Assembly (NCBI GenBank): GCA_905207385.1
Contig: CAJLLH010000014.1
Location: 1 to 14,616, forward strand
Direction of reading: 5' to 3'
Length of the DNA: 14,616 nucleotides
DNA from: an uncultured Eubacteriales bacterium
Lineage (GTDB): Bacteria; Bacillota; Clostridia; Christensenellales; Borkfalkiaceae
Made by a program: the position numbers and the translations under genes
Notes under the pieces: generated by a model
Told to the model about the DNA's origin: nothing
Database searches by the model: none
The model's input: the letters and a program-made list of their open reading frames with translations, nothing else
In this document: one piece after another, positions 7,373 to 14,584 of the stretch
How the letters are laid out: every line of letters begins with the position of its first letter
Position numbering within the stretch: position 1 is the first letter of the stretch

Positions 7373-7606
7373 ATATAATGGCTTAAATTATGCGTTCGCA
7401 AAGTCTGAAATTAATATATTCGTTAATTTATTGAGGTGTTTGATTGACACGGAATAAATATTTTGGTTGACTTTCAAAGCCAAATACAATCGGCAAAATC
7501 TGGCATTATTGGTGCATATTCCCTGAGCCGCGGCGACTTTTGTGCTGTTTGCCTTAATTTTTATTGAGTTTGGCAAAATTGCAACATTTGTCTGGAAAGA
7601 TTGCAA

Positions 7607-7635
7607 TTGGAATTTTGTGTGAAATGATTTAAAAT
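7607..7635 (+). promoter_or_regulatory. Candidate promoter in front of the hairpin-rich segment
   Basis: TTGGAA (7607-7612; 4 of 6 to the -35 consensus) and TAAAAT (7630-7635; 5 of 6 to the -10 consensus) are 17 bases apart. Transcription would begin near 7642, where the first hairpin of the structured segment starts. The region is AT-rich, so chance matches are likely. Confidence 0.35.
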
Positions 7636-7642
7636 TACTGTG

Positions 7643-7776
7643 CGCGGAGGGGAAAAGAGCAATACGGCCGCGTTTTGGACTGTGATTGCCTTACGGAGAG
7701 CAATATGCCGCAGTCATTTACTTTTTTGTAAATAATTTCTATGTAAAACCGTCCGCATTGCGGGCGGTTATAACCG
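7643..7776 (+). ncRNA. Candidate structured RNA or long leader with four stacked hairpins
   Basis: Four hairpins follow one another: CGCGG/CCGCG (7643-7647 with 7668-7672); GACTG/CAGTC (7678-7682 with 7711-7715) enclosing ATTGC/GCAAT (7685-7689 with 7700-7704); ATTTAC/GTAAAT (7716-7721 with 7728-7733); and ACCGTCCGC/GCGGGCGGT (7748-7756 with 7760-7768). The last is followed by the palindrome CGGTTATAACCG (7765-7776). The loop of the second hairpin contains GGAG ahead of an eight-codon ORF at 7705-7731. I recognise no known riboswitch or RNA family. It may be a separate small RNA or a regulatory leader of the downstream operon. Confidence 0.3.
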
Positions 7777-7792
7777 TGTTTTAAGGGGTTTT

Positions 7793-7930
7793 ATGCGCAT
7801 TTTACGGCAGCATAAACTTATATCGGTTGCGTTAAAAAGTTATAAATTCTGTTTGTTTGATTTTTTTGTTATAAAACGCGGAAGCGTTCAAAATAATAAT
7901 TTCCTTGAATTACCTGTAAAATTTAATTGA
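7793..7930 (+). CDS. Doubtful 45-aa basic small ORF
   Basis: An ATG at 7793, preceded by AAGGGG (7783-7788, 4-base spacing), opens a 45-codon frame that ends with TGA at 7928-7930. The predicted peptide starts MRILRQHKLISVALKSY and is basic, with a hydrophobic middle around CLFDFFVI. Its AT-rich codons differ from the surrounding genes, and an open frame of this size is expected by chance in such DNA. The extended -10 element at 7867-7875 lies within it. I would treat it as noncoding unless conserved. Confidence 0.18.
   Translation: MRILRQHKLISVALKSYKFCLFDFFVIKRGSVQNNNFLELPVKFN
7867..7875 (+). promoter_or_regulatory. Candidate extended -10 promoter of the repeat-lipoprotein operon
   Basis: TGTTATAAA contains TG-n-TATAAA, a good extended -10 element; the -35 position (TTCTGT, 7847-7852) is weak. 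The transcript would start near 7882 and have a leader of about 155 nt before the GTG at 8037. Confidence 0.4.
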
Positions 7931-7967
7931 TTTTTTTTGCGTTATGCTGCACCCTTAAACTGAAAGG

Positions 7968-7983
7968 GCGGCATATATGCCGC
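7968..7983. repeat. Perfect 16-bp palindrome in the lipoprotein leader
   Basis: GCGGCATATATGCCGC is a perfect palindrome, preceded by a CCCTT/AAGGG hairpin (7952-7956 with 7964-7968). It lies 54 bases before the GTG start and downstream of the candidate promoter, where an operator or a leader hairpin would sit. The same CATATATG core, flanked by GC-rich arms, occurs at 7231-7246. Confidence 0.45.
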
Positions 7984-8025
7984 ATTCAATGCAAAATATC
8001 AATTTATTTGCCTGTATTTTAAGGG

Positions 8026-8032
8026 AAGGAGG
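8026..8032 (+). promoter_or_regulatory. Ribosome binding site fixing the GTG start at 8037
   Basis: AAGGAGG, four bases before GTG at 8037, is a near-perfect Shine-Dalgarno sequence. It rules against the upstream ATG at 7977, which would place 20 extra residues in front of an otherwise normal lipoprotein signal peptide. Confidence 0.85.
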
Positions 8033-8036
8033 AAGA

Positions 8037-10811
8037 GTGAAAAGATATACCAAAACCCTGCTTGCGCTTTTATCCTGCGTTGCGGTTACGGCGTCCGTTG
8101 CGGGTCTTTCCGCCTGCAGTCTGCTGTTCCCCGTAATCGGCGGAGATGACGGCGCGGACACGGACGACGATACCCCCGGCGGTTCGGATGGCGCAACTTA
8201 TACCCTTGATGTGGCTGCATACGACCCCTACTGGTACGACAGCGTAGTAGACAGCAGCCTCTGGAGGACGACGGGCACCGTCGGAGCTTACGCCAAAGAT
8301 ACGCTGGTGCTCAACGCAGACGGCACTTACGAGCTTACCAAAGAGATGGGCGCTGACGAGGTGGCTGATGCCCGCTGGAGCAGCGACGGCGGCGTAAACG
8401 ACAGAAACTTCAATAAATACACATATTACGGCACTTACGAAAAGGCTGCAGACGGGGTAACGGTTACCCTTTCCGCGTGCACGCGCATAGCCGTAGAGGT
8501 TGACGTTTACGATATGACGGTGGAATATCAGCTCGGCAGCAATCCCATCGACTACATCGAAACGGACGACCTTACGCTTGACGCCGGCACTTGCGGCGAC
8601 GAGCTTGTAGTTGACTTTATTGTCGGCTTCTATATCGCCGACGAAGGTTACGGCAACAGCGCGCAGACGGTAACTTTAGGCACTTACGATTACGGCACGT
8701 TCACGTTCAACGGCGCGACGGGCGGCGAAGAACCTGAAGAACCCGAAGAACCTGAAGAGCCCGATACCAGACCTTCGTATGCGTTCACTGCCGCGACAAA
8801 CGACGAAATAACTTTCAATATATATGCCGACGGCACGTATACTTTCGCGTGGGCGGCAAACAAAGTATCTGAAAGCGGCACGTACACGTGGGACAGAGTT
8901 ACGCAGACCCTTGTAATAACCGACCCCGCTGGCACGGAAACCGACGTGATAGCCAAGGACGGCACGCTCAGCTTTACATACAACTTCTCGCAGAATGCCC
9001 AGCTCAATCAGGCGTATACGGGCTCAGTTGAAGAGATGGAAGAGGTAATCTGCGAAGTAATATACAGCCTCATTCCCGTTACCGACGGCTCAATTACGCT
9101 TGATTTGTATGCCGACGGCACTTTCACGTATACCGACGCCAAGAATCTTGTAAGGGATACGGCCTATTACGACTGGGACGGCATAAACGGCACGCTTACG
9201 CTCAATTCGCCCGCAGGTCAGGAATTTGTATCTACTTCGGAAGGCAACCTTCTTTACATAACTTATGCTTCGGGTGCGTCCTCGCAGAAGTGCGTAGGTT
9301 CGCTTGCGGCTATGCACGCGGCAATTCCTTCGGTAAAACTTATCTATTCGTTCGAGCCTCAGAAGAATGAATTGTACACGCTGGGGCTTTATTCCGACGG
9401 CACTTATGTGTTCAACGACGGTCAGCACGGCATAACCGAATCGGGCGTATGGACGCTCTCCTGCGGCGTGCTTACGTTCACCGACCCTCTCGGCCAGAAG
9501 ACGTCTGTAACGGCGGAAGGCAACGAATTCAGCTTTACCTATAATTATTCCGCAACTTCCCAGCTCAACCAGCCCTATAAGGGCAAGGCTTCGGAGCTTG
9601 CAGCGGCAATGTATGAATACGGCATGTCTGAAGAAGTTTACAGCTTCCAGCCTCAGATAAACGAACTTTACACGCTCACCCTTTATGCAAACGGAATGTA
9701 CCGCTTCTTCGACGGTCAGCACTCCGTAACCGAATTCGGCGCGTGGACGTTTGCGGACGGCGCGTTCACCGTAACCGACCCTCTCGGCCAGCAGACCGTT
9801 GCAACCATATCGGGCGACGAAATCAGCTTTACTTATAACTATTCGGTAACCTCCGCGCTCAACCAGCCGTACAAGGGCAGCGTATCCGCGCTTATGTCGG
9901 CAATGTCTGAAATCGGAGCGGTAAAATCTGTATATTCTTTCGTGGCGGGCGTAAATCAGGCCATAACCTTTGAACTTTACAACAACGGAATGTACCGCTT
10001 TGCCTGGGCGGCTCAGGGCGTAAGCGAATACGGCGTGTGGACGTTTGCAGACGGCGCGTTTGCCGTAACCGACCCGCTCGGTCAGAAAACCGTTGCAACC
10101 ATATCGGGCGACACGATAAGCTTTACTTATAACTATTCGCTTACTTCGCAGCTCAACCAGCCTTACACGGGCAGCGTTTCCGCCCTCATGCAGGCTATGA
10201 TTGAAAACGGAATGGTAAAGGAAGTTTATGCCTTTGAACCTCAGAAAAACGCGTCCATAACATTCACGCTTTACAACAACGGCATATATCTGTTTGCATG
10301 GAACGAACAAGGCGTGAAGGAGTTCGGCGTATGGTCGTATGAAGGCGGCGTGTTTACCGTAACCGACCCTAAGGGTCAGCAGACGGTAGCCACGATAAAC
10401 GGCGACGCAATAAGCTTCACGTATGCGCTTTCGCTTAACTCCGCGCTCACGCAGGACTACCTCGGCAGCGTTTCCGCCCTTATGGACAGCCTTGCGGAAA
10501 ACGGAATGGTAAAGGCAATTTACAGCTTCGAGCCTCAGAAAAACGCGTCCATAACATTCACGCTTTACGATAACGGAATGTATGCGTTTGCGTGGCCCGA
10601 GCAGGGCGTAAAGGAGTTCGGCACGTGGTCGTATGAAGACGGCGCGTTTGCCGTAACCGACCCTCTCGGTCAGCAGACCGTTGCAACCATATCGGGCGAC
10701 GAAATCAGCTTTACATACAACTATTCGCAGACCTCCGCGCTCAACCAGGCCTACAAGGGCAGTGTTTCGGCGCTTGAAGCGGCTGTGGAAAATATGACGG
10801 GAGGTGAGTAG
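8037..10811 (+). CDS. Large lipoprotein with seven tandem lipocalin-like repeats
   Basis: This 924-aa lipoprotein has a signal peptide (MKRYTKTLLALLSCVAV) with lipobox L-S-A-C and acylated Cys at residue 27. An acidic linker and an N-terminal beta-rich domain follow (about 54-228). A run of EEP triplets (231-242) then leads into seven tandem repeats starting at residues 247, 342, 436, 534, 632, 730 and 828; the last five are spaced exactly 98 residues apart. Each repeat follows the pattern YSFEPQ, then TL-x-LY-x-DG-x-Y-x-F, G-x-W, F-x-VTDPLGQ, ISFTYNYS and Y-x-GSVSALM, which I read as small lipocalin-like beta domains. No catalytic motif is visible; glycan binding or a surface scaffold is an inference. 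It is the first gene of the operon and ends two bases before the second GH3 gene. No exact family is recognised. Confidence 0.88.
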   Translation: MKRYTKTLLALLSCVAVTASVAGLSACSLLFPVIGGDDGADTDDDTPGGSDGATYTLDVAAYDPYWYDSVVDSSLWRTTGTVGAYAKDTLVLNADGTYELTKEMGADEVADARWSSDGGVNDRNFNKYTYYGTYEKAADGVTVTLSACTRIAVEVDVYDMTVEYQLGSNPIDYIETDDLTLDAGTCGDELVVDFIVGFYIADEGYGNSAQTVTLGTYDYGTFTFNGATGGEEPEEPEEPEEPDTRPSYAFTAATNDEITFNIYADGTYTFAWAANKVSESGTYTWDRVTQTLVITDPAGTETDVIAKDGTLSFTYNFSQNAQLNQAYTGSVEEMEEVICEVIYSLIPVTDGSITLDLYADGTFTYTDAKNLVRDTAYYDWDGINGTLTLNSPAGQEFVSTSEGNLLYITYASGASSQKCVGSLAAMHAAIPSVKLIYSFEPQKNELYTLGLYSDGTYVFNDGQHGITESGVWTLSCGVLTFTDPLGQKTSVTAEGNEFSFTYNYSATSQLNQPYKGKASELAAAMYEYGMSEEVYSFQPQINELYTLTLYANGMYRFFDGQHSVTEFGAWTFADGAFTVTDPLGQQTVATISGDEISFTYNYSVTSALNQPYKGSVSALMSAMSEIGAVKSVYSFVAGVNQAITFELYNNGMYRFAWAAQGVSEYGVWTFADGAFAVTDPLGQKTVATISGDTISFTYNYSLTSQLNQPYTGSVSALMQAMIENGMVKEVYAFEPQKNASITFTLYNNGIYLFAWNEQGVKEFGVWSYEGGVFTVTDPKGQQTVATINGDAISFTYALSLNSALTQDYLGSVSALMDSLAENGMVKAIYSFEPQKNASITFTLYDNGMYAFAWPEQGVKEFGTWSYEDGAFAVTDPLGQQTVATISGDEISFTYNYSQTSALNQAYKGSVSALEAAVENMTGGE
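8727..8762 (+). repeat. Four 9-bp units encoding an EEP linker
   Basis: Units GAAGAACCT, GAAGAACCC, GAAGAACCT and GAAGAGCCC run in tandem and encode (Glu-Glu-Pro)x4, a stiff acidic hinge between the N-terminal domain and the repeat array of the lipoprotein. Copy-number changes here would keep the reading frame. Confidence 0.9.
8775..10808 (+). repeat. Seven tandem repeats of about 285-294 bp within the lipoprotein gene
   Basis: The units start at 8775, 9060, 9342, 9636, 9930, 10224 and 10518. The last five starts are 294 bp apart. The first two units are diverged at protein level, while units four to seven are close even at DNA level: a 44-base block is identical between 9789-9832 and 10671-10714, and a 36-base block between 10239-10274 and 10533-10568. 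This suggests recent duplication or gene conversion toward the 3' end. Confidence 0.9.
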
Positions 10812-10813
10812 TA

Positions 10814-13800
10814 ATGAATCAGAAAGGTTATAACCGCATGCGCAAAGCGGGCAGAATACTTGTAATGTCGTTCGCCTTTGTGCTTACGGCAAGTCTTGCG
10901 GCGGGCAGCATGCTCGAAGCCAACGCAGACCAGGTAAACAACTTCCTGCACACAAGGACGACGGCGACTACGGGCGGCGGCGAATACGATACGTTCACCC
11001 CTGACGAAGAGTACCTCAATTCCGACGGCTCAGCCAACACCGACGCGCTCGTTGCGGCGCACAGGGAAATGGGCATCCGCCTTGCGGAAGAAGGCTCTGT
11101 TCTGCTTAAGAACAATCAGAACGCGCTTCCCCTTTCAACATCTTCGGAAAAGGTTACCCTGATGGGTTACCGCAGCACCAAAGATAACGCAATAAACGGC
11201 ATGGACATAGGCTCGCCCGAGGCAAGCCAGCAGAACGTAAGCTTCGAAGAGGCGTTAACAGAAGTCGGCTTCTCGGTAAACGGCACCGTTTGCGACGCAT
11301 ACGAGGTAGTTTCGGCTACCCCCGCGTACACGGGTCAGGTAAACAAGCTTACCGGCACGGGCTACTATGTAACCGAAATTACTTCGGCAAACCGCTATAA
11401 CATAGCCGAACCTTCCATAAGCGAAATTGCGGCGCAGGCGGGTCAGTCGGCATTTGATTCAAGCATAGCCGAATACGGCGACGTCGGCATCGTAGTGCTC
11501 GGCAGACCTTCCTCCGAACAGGGCGACTACTTCACGGGCGACAACGGCAGAAATGCCGACTCGTTCACCCAGTCGACTTCCAAAAACATACTCAGCCTCT
11601 GCGACGGCGAGCGCGAGCTTCTGGAATTCGCAAAGCAGAATTTCGATAAGGTAGTGGTGGTAATAACCACAGCCAACGCAATGGAGCTCGGCGAGCTTGA
11701 AAACGACGAAGGCATAGACGCCGTATTGTGGGCGGGCTATCCCGGCAACTACGGCTTCATAGGCGTTGCCAACATACTCGCGGGCAAGGCTAACCCTTCC
11801 GGAAGACTTGCAGACACCTACGCTTCCGACTCGGCTTCTTCCCCCGCAATGGTTAACTACGGGCTTTACCTTTATTCCAACAACGCCCAGTACAACCTTA
11901 ACTCCAACGACTATTACGGCGGCGCGTACGTAATACAGGCCGAGGGCATTTACACGGGCTACAAGTATTACGAAACGCGATATGAAGACAGCGTAATAAA
12001 TTCTTCAAGCAACGCGTCTTCGTCGGCGGGCACGGGCGCATACGCTTCCGACCCCTCCGTATGGGATTACTCCGACGAGGTAACATATTCCTTCGGCTAT
12101 GGTCTTTCGTATACCACATTCTCGCAGAAGATAGCTGACATGCAGCTTTCCGCTGACGGCAGAACGGCAACGCTCAAAGTCAGCGTAACCAACGAGGGCG
12201 AAACTGACGGCAAGAGCGTCGTTCAGGTATACGGTCAGAGCCCTTACACCGACTACGACAAGCAGCACGGCGTAGAGAAGGCGTCCGTTCAGCTCCTTGC
12301 ATATGAAAAGGTAGAGGTAAAGGCTGGCGCAACCCAAGAAGTTACCGTAGAAGTGGATATGCAGTACCTTGCGTCTTACGACAGCGACGGCGCTGGTTCG
12401 TACATAATGGAAAACAGCGACGATTATTACTTCGCGCTCGGTTGCAACGCAAAGGACAACACCGAGGGTGCTCACGCAGCCGTTAACAACATTCTTGCCG
12501 CAAAGGGTTACACCGTGGCGGACGGAATGGATTCCGAAGGCAGCGCAGACGCTGCGTGGAAGTTCAGCTGGGATATGGCGGAAGATACGTTTGCCACCAC
12601 AAAGGCGGGCACGGAAGTAACCAACCAGCTTGAGGACGCGGACTGCAACAACTTCAGCGAAGGCACGGTTACCTATCTGTCCCGCAGCGACTGGAAAGGC
12701 ACGTGGCCCAAGTCTTATACGGGACTTTCGGTAACTTCCGAAATGCTTCCTTATCTTCAGAACAGTTTCTATACTCTTTCAACTGCGGACGACGTTTCGG
12801 GCATAACTTTCGGCGGAGAGGGCGAAACCAACTTCACCGATATGTTCGGCTCTGATTTCAACGATACCAAGTGGGAAGAGGTCATTCAGAAAATTACGCT
12901 TGAAAATGCCGTAAGATTTACGGCGAGCGGCAACAGAACTTTCCAGCAGCTCGATGAAATATATTTCTTAAGCGGCAGTTCGTATGTGGAAAACGGCTCT
13001 GTAGGCATTCAGAAGACGCTTTCCCAGCAGTCGGACGTCAACGCGCCCTGGTACGTTGACACGACGGATAAAAACGCAAACTACTACACCAACTCGTTCG
13101 GTTCGCCCACGCTCATGGCTTCCTGCTGGAATAAGGAACTTATGTACGAAATGGGCGAGCTCTGGGGCAACGATGCGCTGTTTGTAAACATACCAATGGT
13201 ATGGGCGCCCAGCATCAACACTCACCGCACCCCTTATAACGGACGCAACGGCGAATATTACTCCGAAGACGGCGTGCTGAGCGGCTACACTGCATACAAT
13301 GTGGGCGCGGGCGCAATATCCAAGGGGCTTATAACCGCATTAAAGCACTTTGCTTTCAACTCGCAGGAAACGTCGCGCAACGGCATATCCACGTTCATGA
13401 CTGAACAGACCGCGCGCGAAGGCGAACTCCGCGGCTTCCAGATAGCGCTCGAGGGCGTGTATAATTCAGACGGCAGCCGCACTTCCGTGCTCGGCATTAT
13501 GACGGCTTACAACCGCCTCGGCACGGTATATGTAGGCGCGCACGAAGGACTTATGCAGGGCATTCTCCGCGACGAATGGGACTATAACGGTTACGTTACA
13601 AGCGACCTTGCGCAGTCGGGCAGCACCTACATGCCTTACGTGGAAAGCATGATGGCGGGCACGACCAACTTCGATACCGCAATTACAAACGATACCACCG
13701 TATGGCGCAAAACGGTTGCGCAGATATTATCTTCCGTGGAAGGCGACGCCGATTTCCTTAACGCTCTGCAGGAAAATCTTCACTATTCGCTGTGGGCATT

Positions 13801-14017
13801 CTCGCAGACCAACCTTGCCAACTGGATGACCGATACCACGCGCGTTGTGTGGGTATGGAACTGGTGGCGTGCGGCGTACATAGGTTGCGCAATACTCGGC
13901 GGACTTGCCATTGCGGGCGGTCTGTTCATGTACGTATATGCCGAAGGCATAGGACCCTGGCGCGATGAACGCAGAAAGAATAAAGCCGCTCAGGCGGAGA
14001 GGAGTGTGCAGCAATGA
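10814..14017 (+). CDS. Second doubly anchored, domain-permuted GH3-family protein
   Basis: This 1067-aa protein has the same layout as the GH3 at 2286. An N-terminal membrane segment (about 14-34) is followed by the GH3 C-type domain (about 88-430), starting at AEEGSVLLKNNQNALPL, with candidate acid/base E235 in RPSSEQGD. A fibronectin-III-like domain (about 436-545) and the linker YLSRSDWKGTWPK (621-633) come next. The TIM barrel (about 675-995) has INTHRTPYNGRN (801-812), K844-H845, QETSR (851-855) and candidate nucleophile D931 in VTSDLAQSG. A tryptophan-rich C-terminal membrane helix (about 1012-1043) and a charged tail end it. The expected DGP-x-G segment reads NGSVG (N727), so the -1 subsite Asp is replaced. 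The ATG follows GGAGG (10800-10804) inside the preceding gene's end. Substrate unknown; activity may differ from ordinary GH3 enzymes. Confidence 0.9.
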   Translation: MNQKGYNRMRKAGRILVMSFAFVLTASLAAGSMLEANADQVNNFLHTRTTATTGGGEYDTFTPDEEYLNSDGSANTDALVAAHREMGIRLAEEGSVLLKNNQNALPLSTSSEKVTLMGYRSTKDNAINGMDIGSPEASQQNVSFEEALTEVGFSVNGTVCDAYEVVSATPAYTGQVNKLTGTGYYVTEITSANRYNIAEPSISEIAAQAGQSAFDSSIAEYGDVGIVVLGRPSSEQGDYFTGDNGRNADSFTQSTSKNILSLCDGERELLEFAKQNFDKVVVVITTANAMELGELENDEGIDAVLWAGYPGNYGFIGVANILAGKANPSGRLADTYASDSASSPAMVNYGLYLYSNNAQYNLNSNDYYGGAYVIQAEGIYTGYKYYETRYEDSVINSSSNASSSAGTGAYASDPSVWDYSDEVTYSFGYGLSYTTFSQKIADMQLSADGRTATLKVSVTNEGETDGKSVVQVYGQSPYTDYDKQHGVEKASVQLLAYEKVEVKAGATQEVTVEVDMQYLASYDSDGAGSYIMENSDDYYFALGCNAKDNTEGAHAAVNNILAAKGYTVADGMDSEGSADAAWKFSWDMAEDTFATTKAGTEVTNQLEDADCNNFSEGTVTYLSRSDWKGTWPKSYTGLSVTSEMLPYLQNSFYTLSTADDVSGITFGGEGETNFTDMFGSDFNDTKWEEVIQKITLENAVRFTASGNRTFQQLDEIYFLSGSSYVENGSVGIQKTLSQQSDVNAPWYVDTTDKNANYYTNSFGSPTLMASCWNKELMYEMGELWGNDALFVNIPMVWAPSINTHRTPYNGRNGEYYSEDGVLSGYTAYNVGAGAISKGLITALKHFAFNSQETSRNGISTFMTEQTAREGELRGFQIALEGVYNSDGSRTSVLGIMTAYNRLGTVYVGAHEGLMQGILRDEWDYNGYVTSDLAQSGSTYMPYVESMMAGTTNFDTAITNDTTVWRKTVAQILSSVEGDADFLNALQENLHYSLWAFSQTNLANWMTDTTRVVWVWNWWRAAYIGCAILGGLAIAGGLFMYVYAEGIGPWRDERRKNKAAQAERSVQQ

Positions 14018-14550
14018 AAACAAAGTATCTCGTAAAGCGCAATCAGTACGGCGCGCCCGTGCTTCTTCTGGCAGTAATAGCTGTGGCGCTGGCTGAGTTT
14101 ATGGCAATTTTAAGCTCGTACGCAAATGCAACTTACGCTATAACCTCGCTCGAATCTGTTATGGCGATGTCTGAAATAGCGCTTGTTTTCCTCATACTCA
14201 TGGCTGTTTTAAGCGTTTACCTTAAAGGCACGGCAAGCATGGTTGTAATGGATGTTTTCCGCCTTATAGCGGTAATAATGGCTTGCGCCTGCCTTTACAC
14301 CGTGCTCGACGAGCGCGCAACCCTTATGGGCTATGTGTGGTTCTCCGACCTTGAAAGCGGCAATGCTAACTCCGTAAACGCTTTGAACTACGGCGTTGCG
14401 GCTGCTGCGCTGTATGCGTTCTCGGTTATCGTATGCGCAATTTCGGGCGCGGTTGAATTTGTATCCTTCAAAAAGGTTAAAAGAACGCGCGAAGACGTTC
14501 TTGCCGAAATCGAAGGGCTCAACAAAGAGCTTGCCGCAATGGATAAATAA
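14014..14550 (+). CDS. Four-TM membrane protein, partner of the second GH3
   Basis: This 178-aa protein has hydrophobic segments at about 13-34, 51-70, 77-97 and 124-150. A longer polar loop between TM3 and TM4 (about 98-123, with SDLESGNANSVN) is probably outside, and a charged helical tail (about 152-178, TREDVLAEIEGLNKELAAMDK) could form a short coiled coil in the cytoplasm. Its ATG overlaps the GH3 stop codon as ATGA, so it is translationally coupled; GAGAGGAG (13997-14004) is the likely binding site. Position, topology and coupling match the protein at 5309, although sequence similarity is weak by eye. I infer a dedicated membrane partner of the GH3. No named family is recognised. Confidence 0.85.
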   Translation: MKTKYLVKRNQYGAPVLLLAVIAVALAEFMAILSSYANATYAITSLESVMAMSEIALVFLILMAVLSVYLKGTASMVVMDVFRLIAVIMACACLYTVLDERATLMGYVWFSDLESGNANSVNALNYGVAAAALYAFSVIVCAISGAVEFVSFKKVKRTREDVLAEIEGLNKELAAMDK

Positions 14551-14584
14551 TTGCAGTTTAGGCTGAATAATCAAAGCTGAAAAA

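Larger units (their letters stand above)
7373..8036. other. AT-rich regulatory-looking spacer before the repeat lipoprotein
   Basis: These 664 bases hold no convincing protein gene. The first part (7373-7600) shows nothing I can name. From about 7607 there is a plausible promoter, then a run of hairpins (7643-7776), a doubtful 45-codon ORF (7793-7930), an extended -10 element (7867-7875), a CCCTT/AAGGG hairpin (7952-7968) and a 16-bp palindrome (7968-7983). The composition is more AT-rich than the flanking genes. Confidence 0.5.

Noticed and set aside
7444..7490. TTGACA at 7444 and TACAAT at 7485 as a promoter
   Set aside because: TTGACA has no -10 box at 16-18 bases, and the TACAAT box has no acceptable -35 partner at the right distance.
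7388..7606. 72-codon minus-strand frame in the spacer
   Set aside because: TTG start without Shine-Dalgarno sequence, AT-rich DNA and no recognisable protein feature.
7977..8036. ATG at 7977 as start of the repeat lipoprotein
   Set aside because: It has no good ribosome site, lies in a palindrome and would put 20 residues before a normal signal peptide; AAGGAGG four bases before GTG 8037 is decisive.
9090..10310. 406-codon open frame on the minus strand
   Set aside because: It lies wholly antisense to the lipoprotein repeats; its apparent internal repeats mirror the tandem repeats on the + strand, and the + strand protein has a clear signal peptide and fold pattern.
8775..10808. CRISPR-like regular repeats
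   Set aside because: The period is about 294 bp, units are in frame within a coding sequence and there are no short direct repeats with unique spacers.
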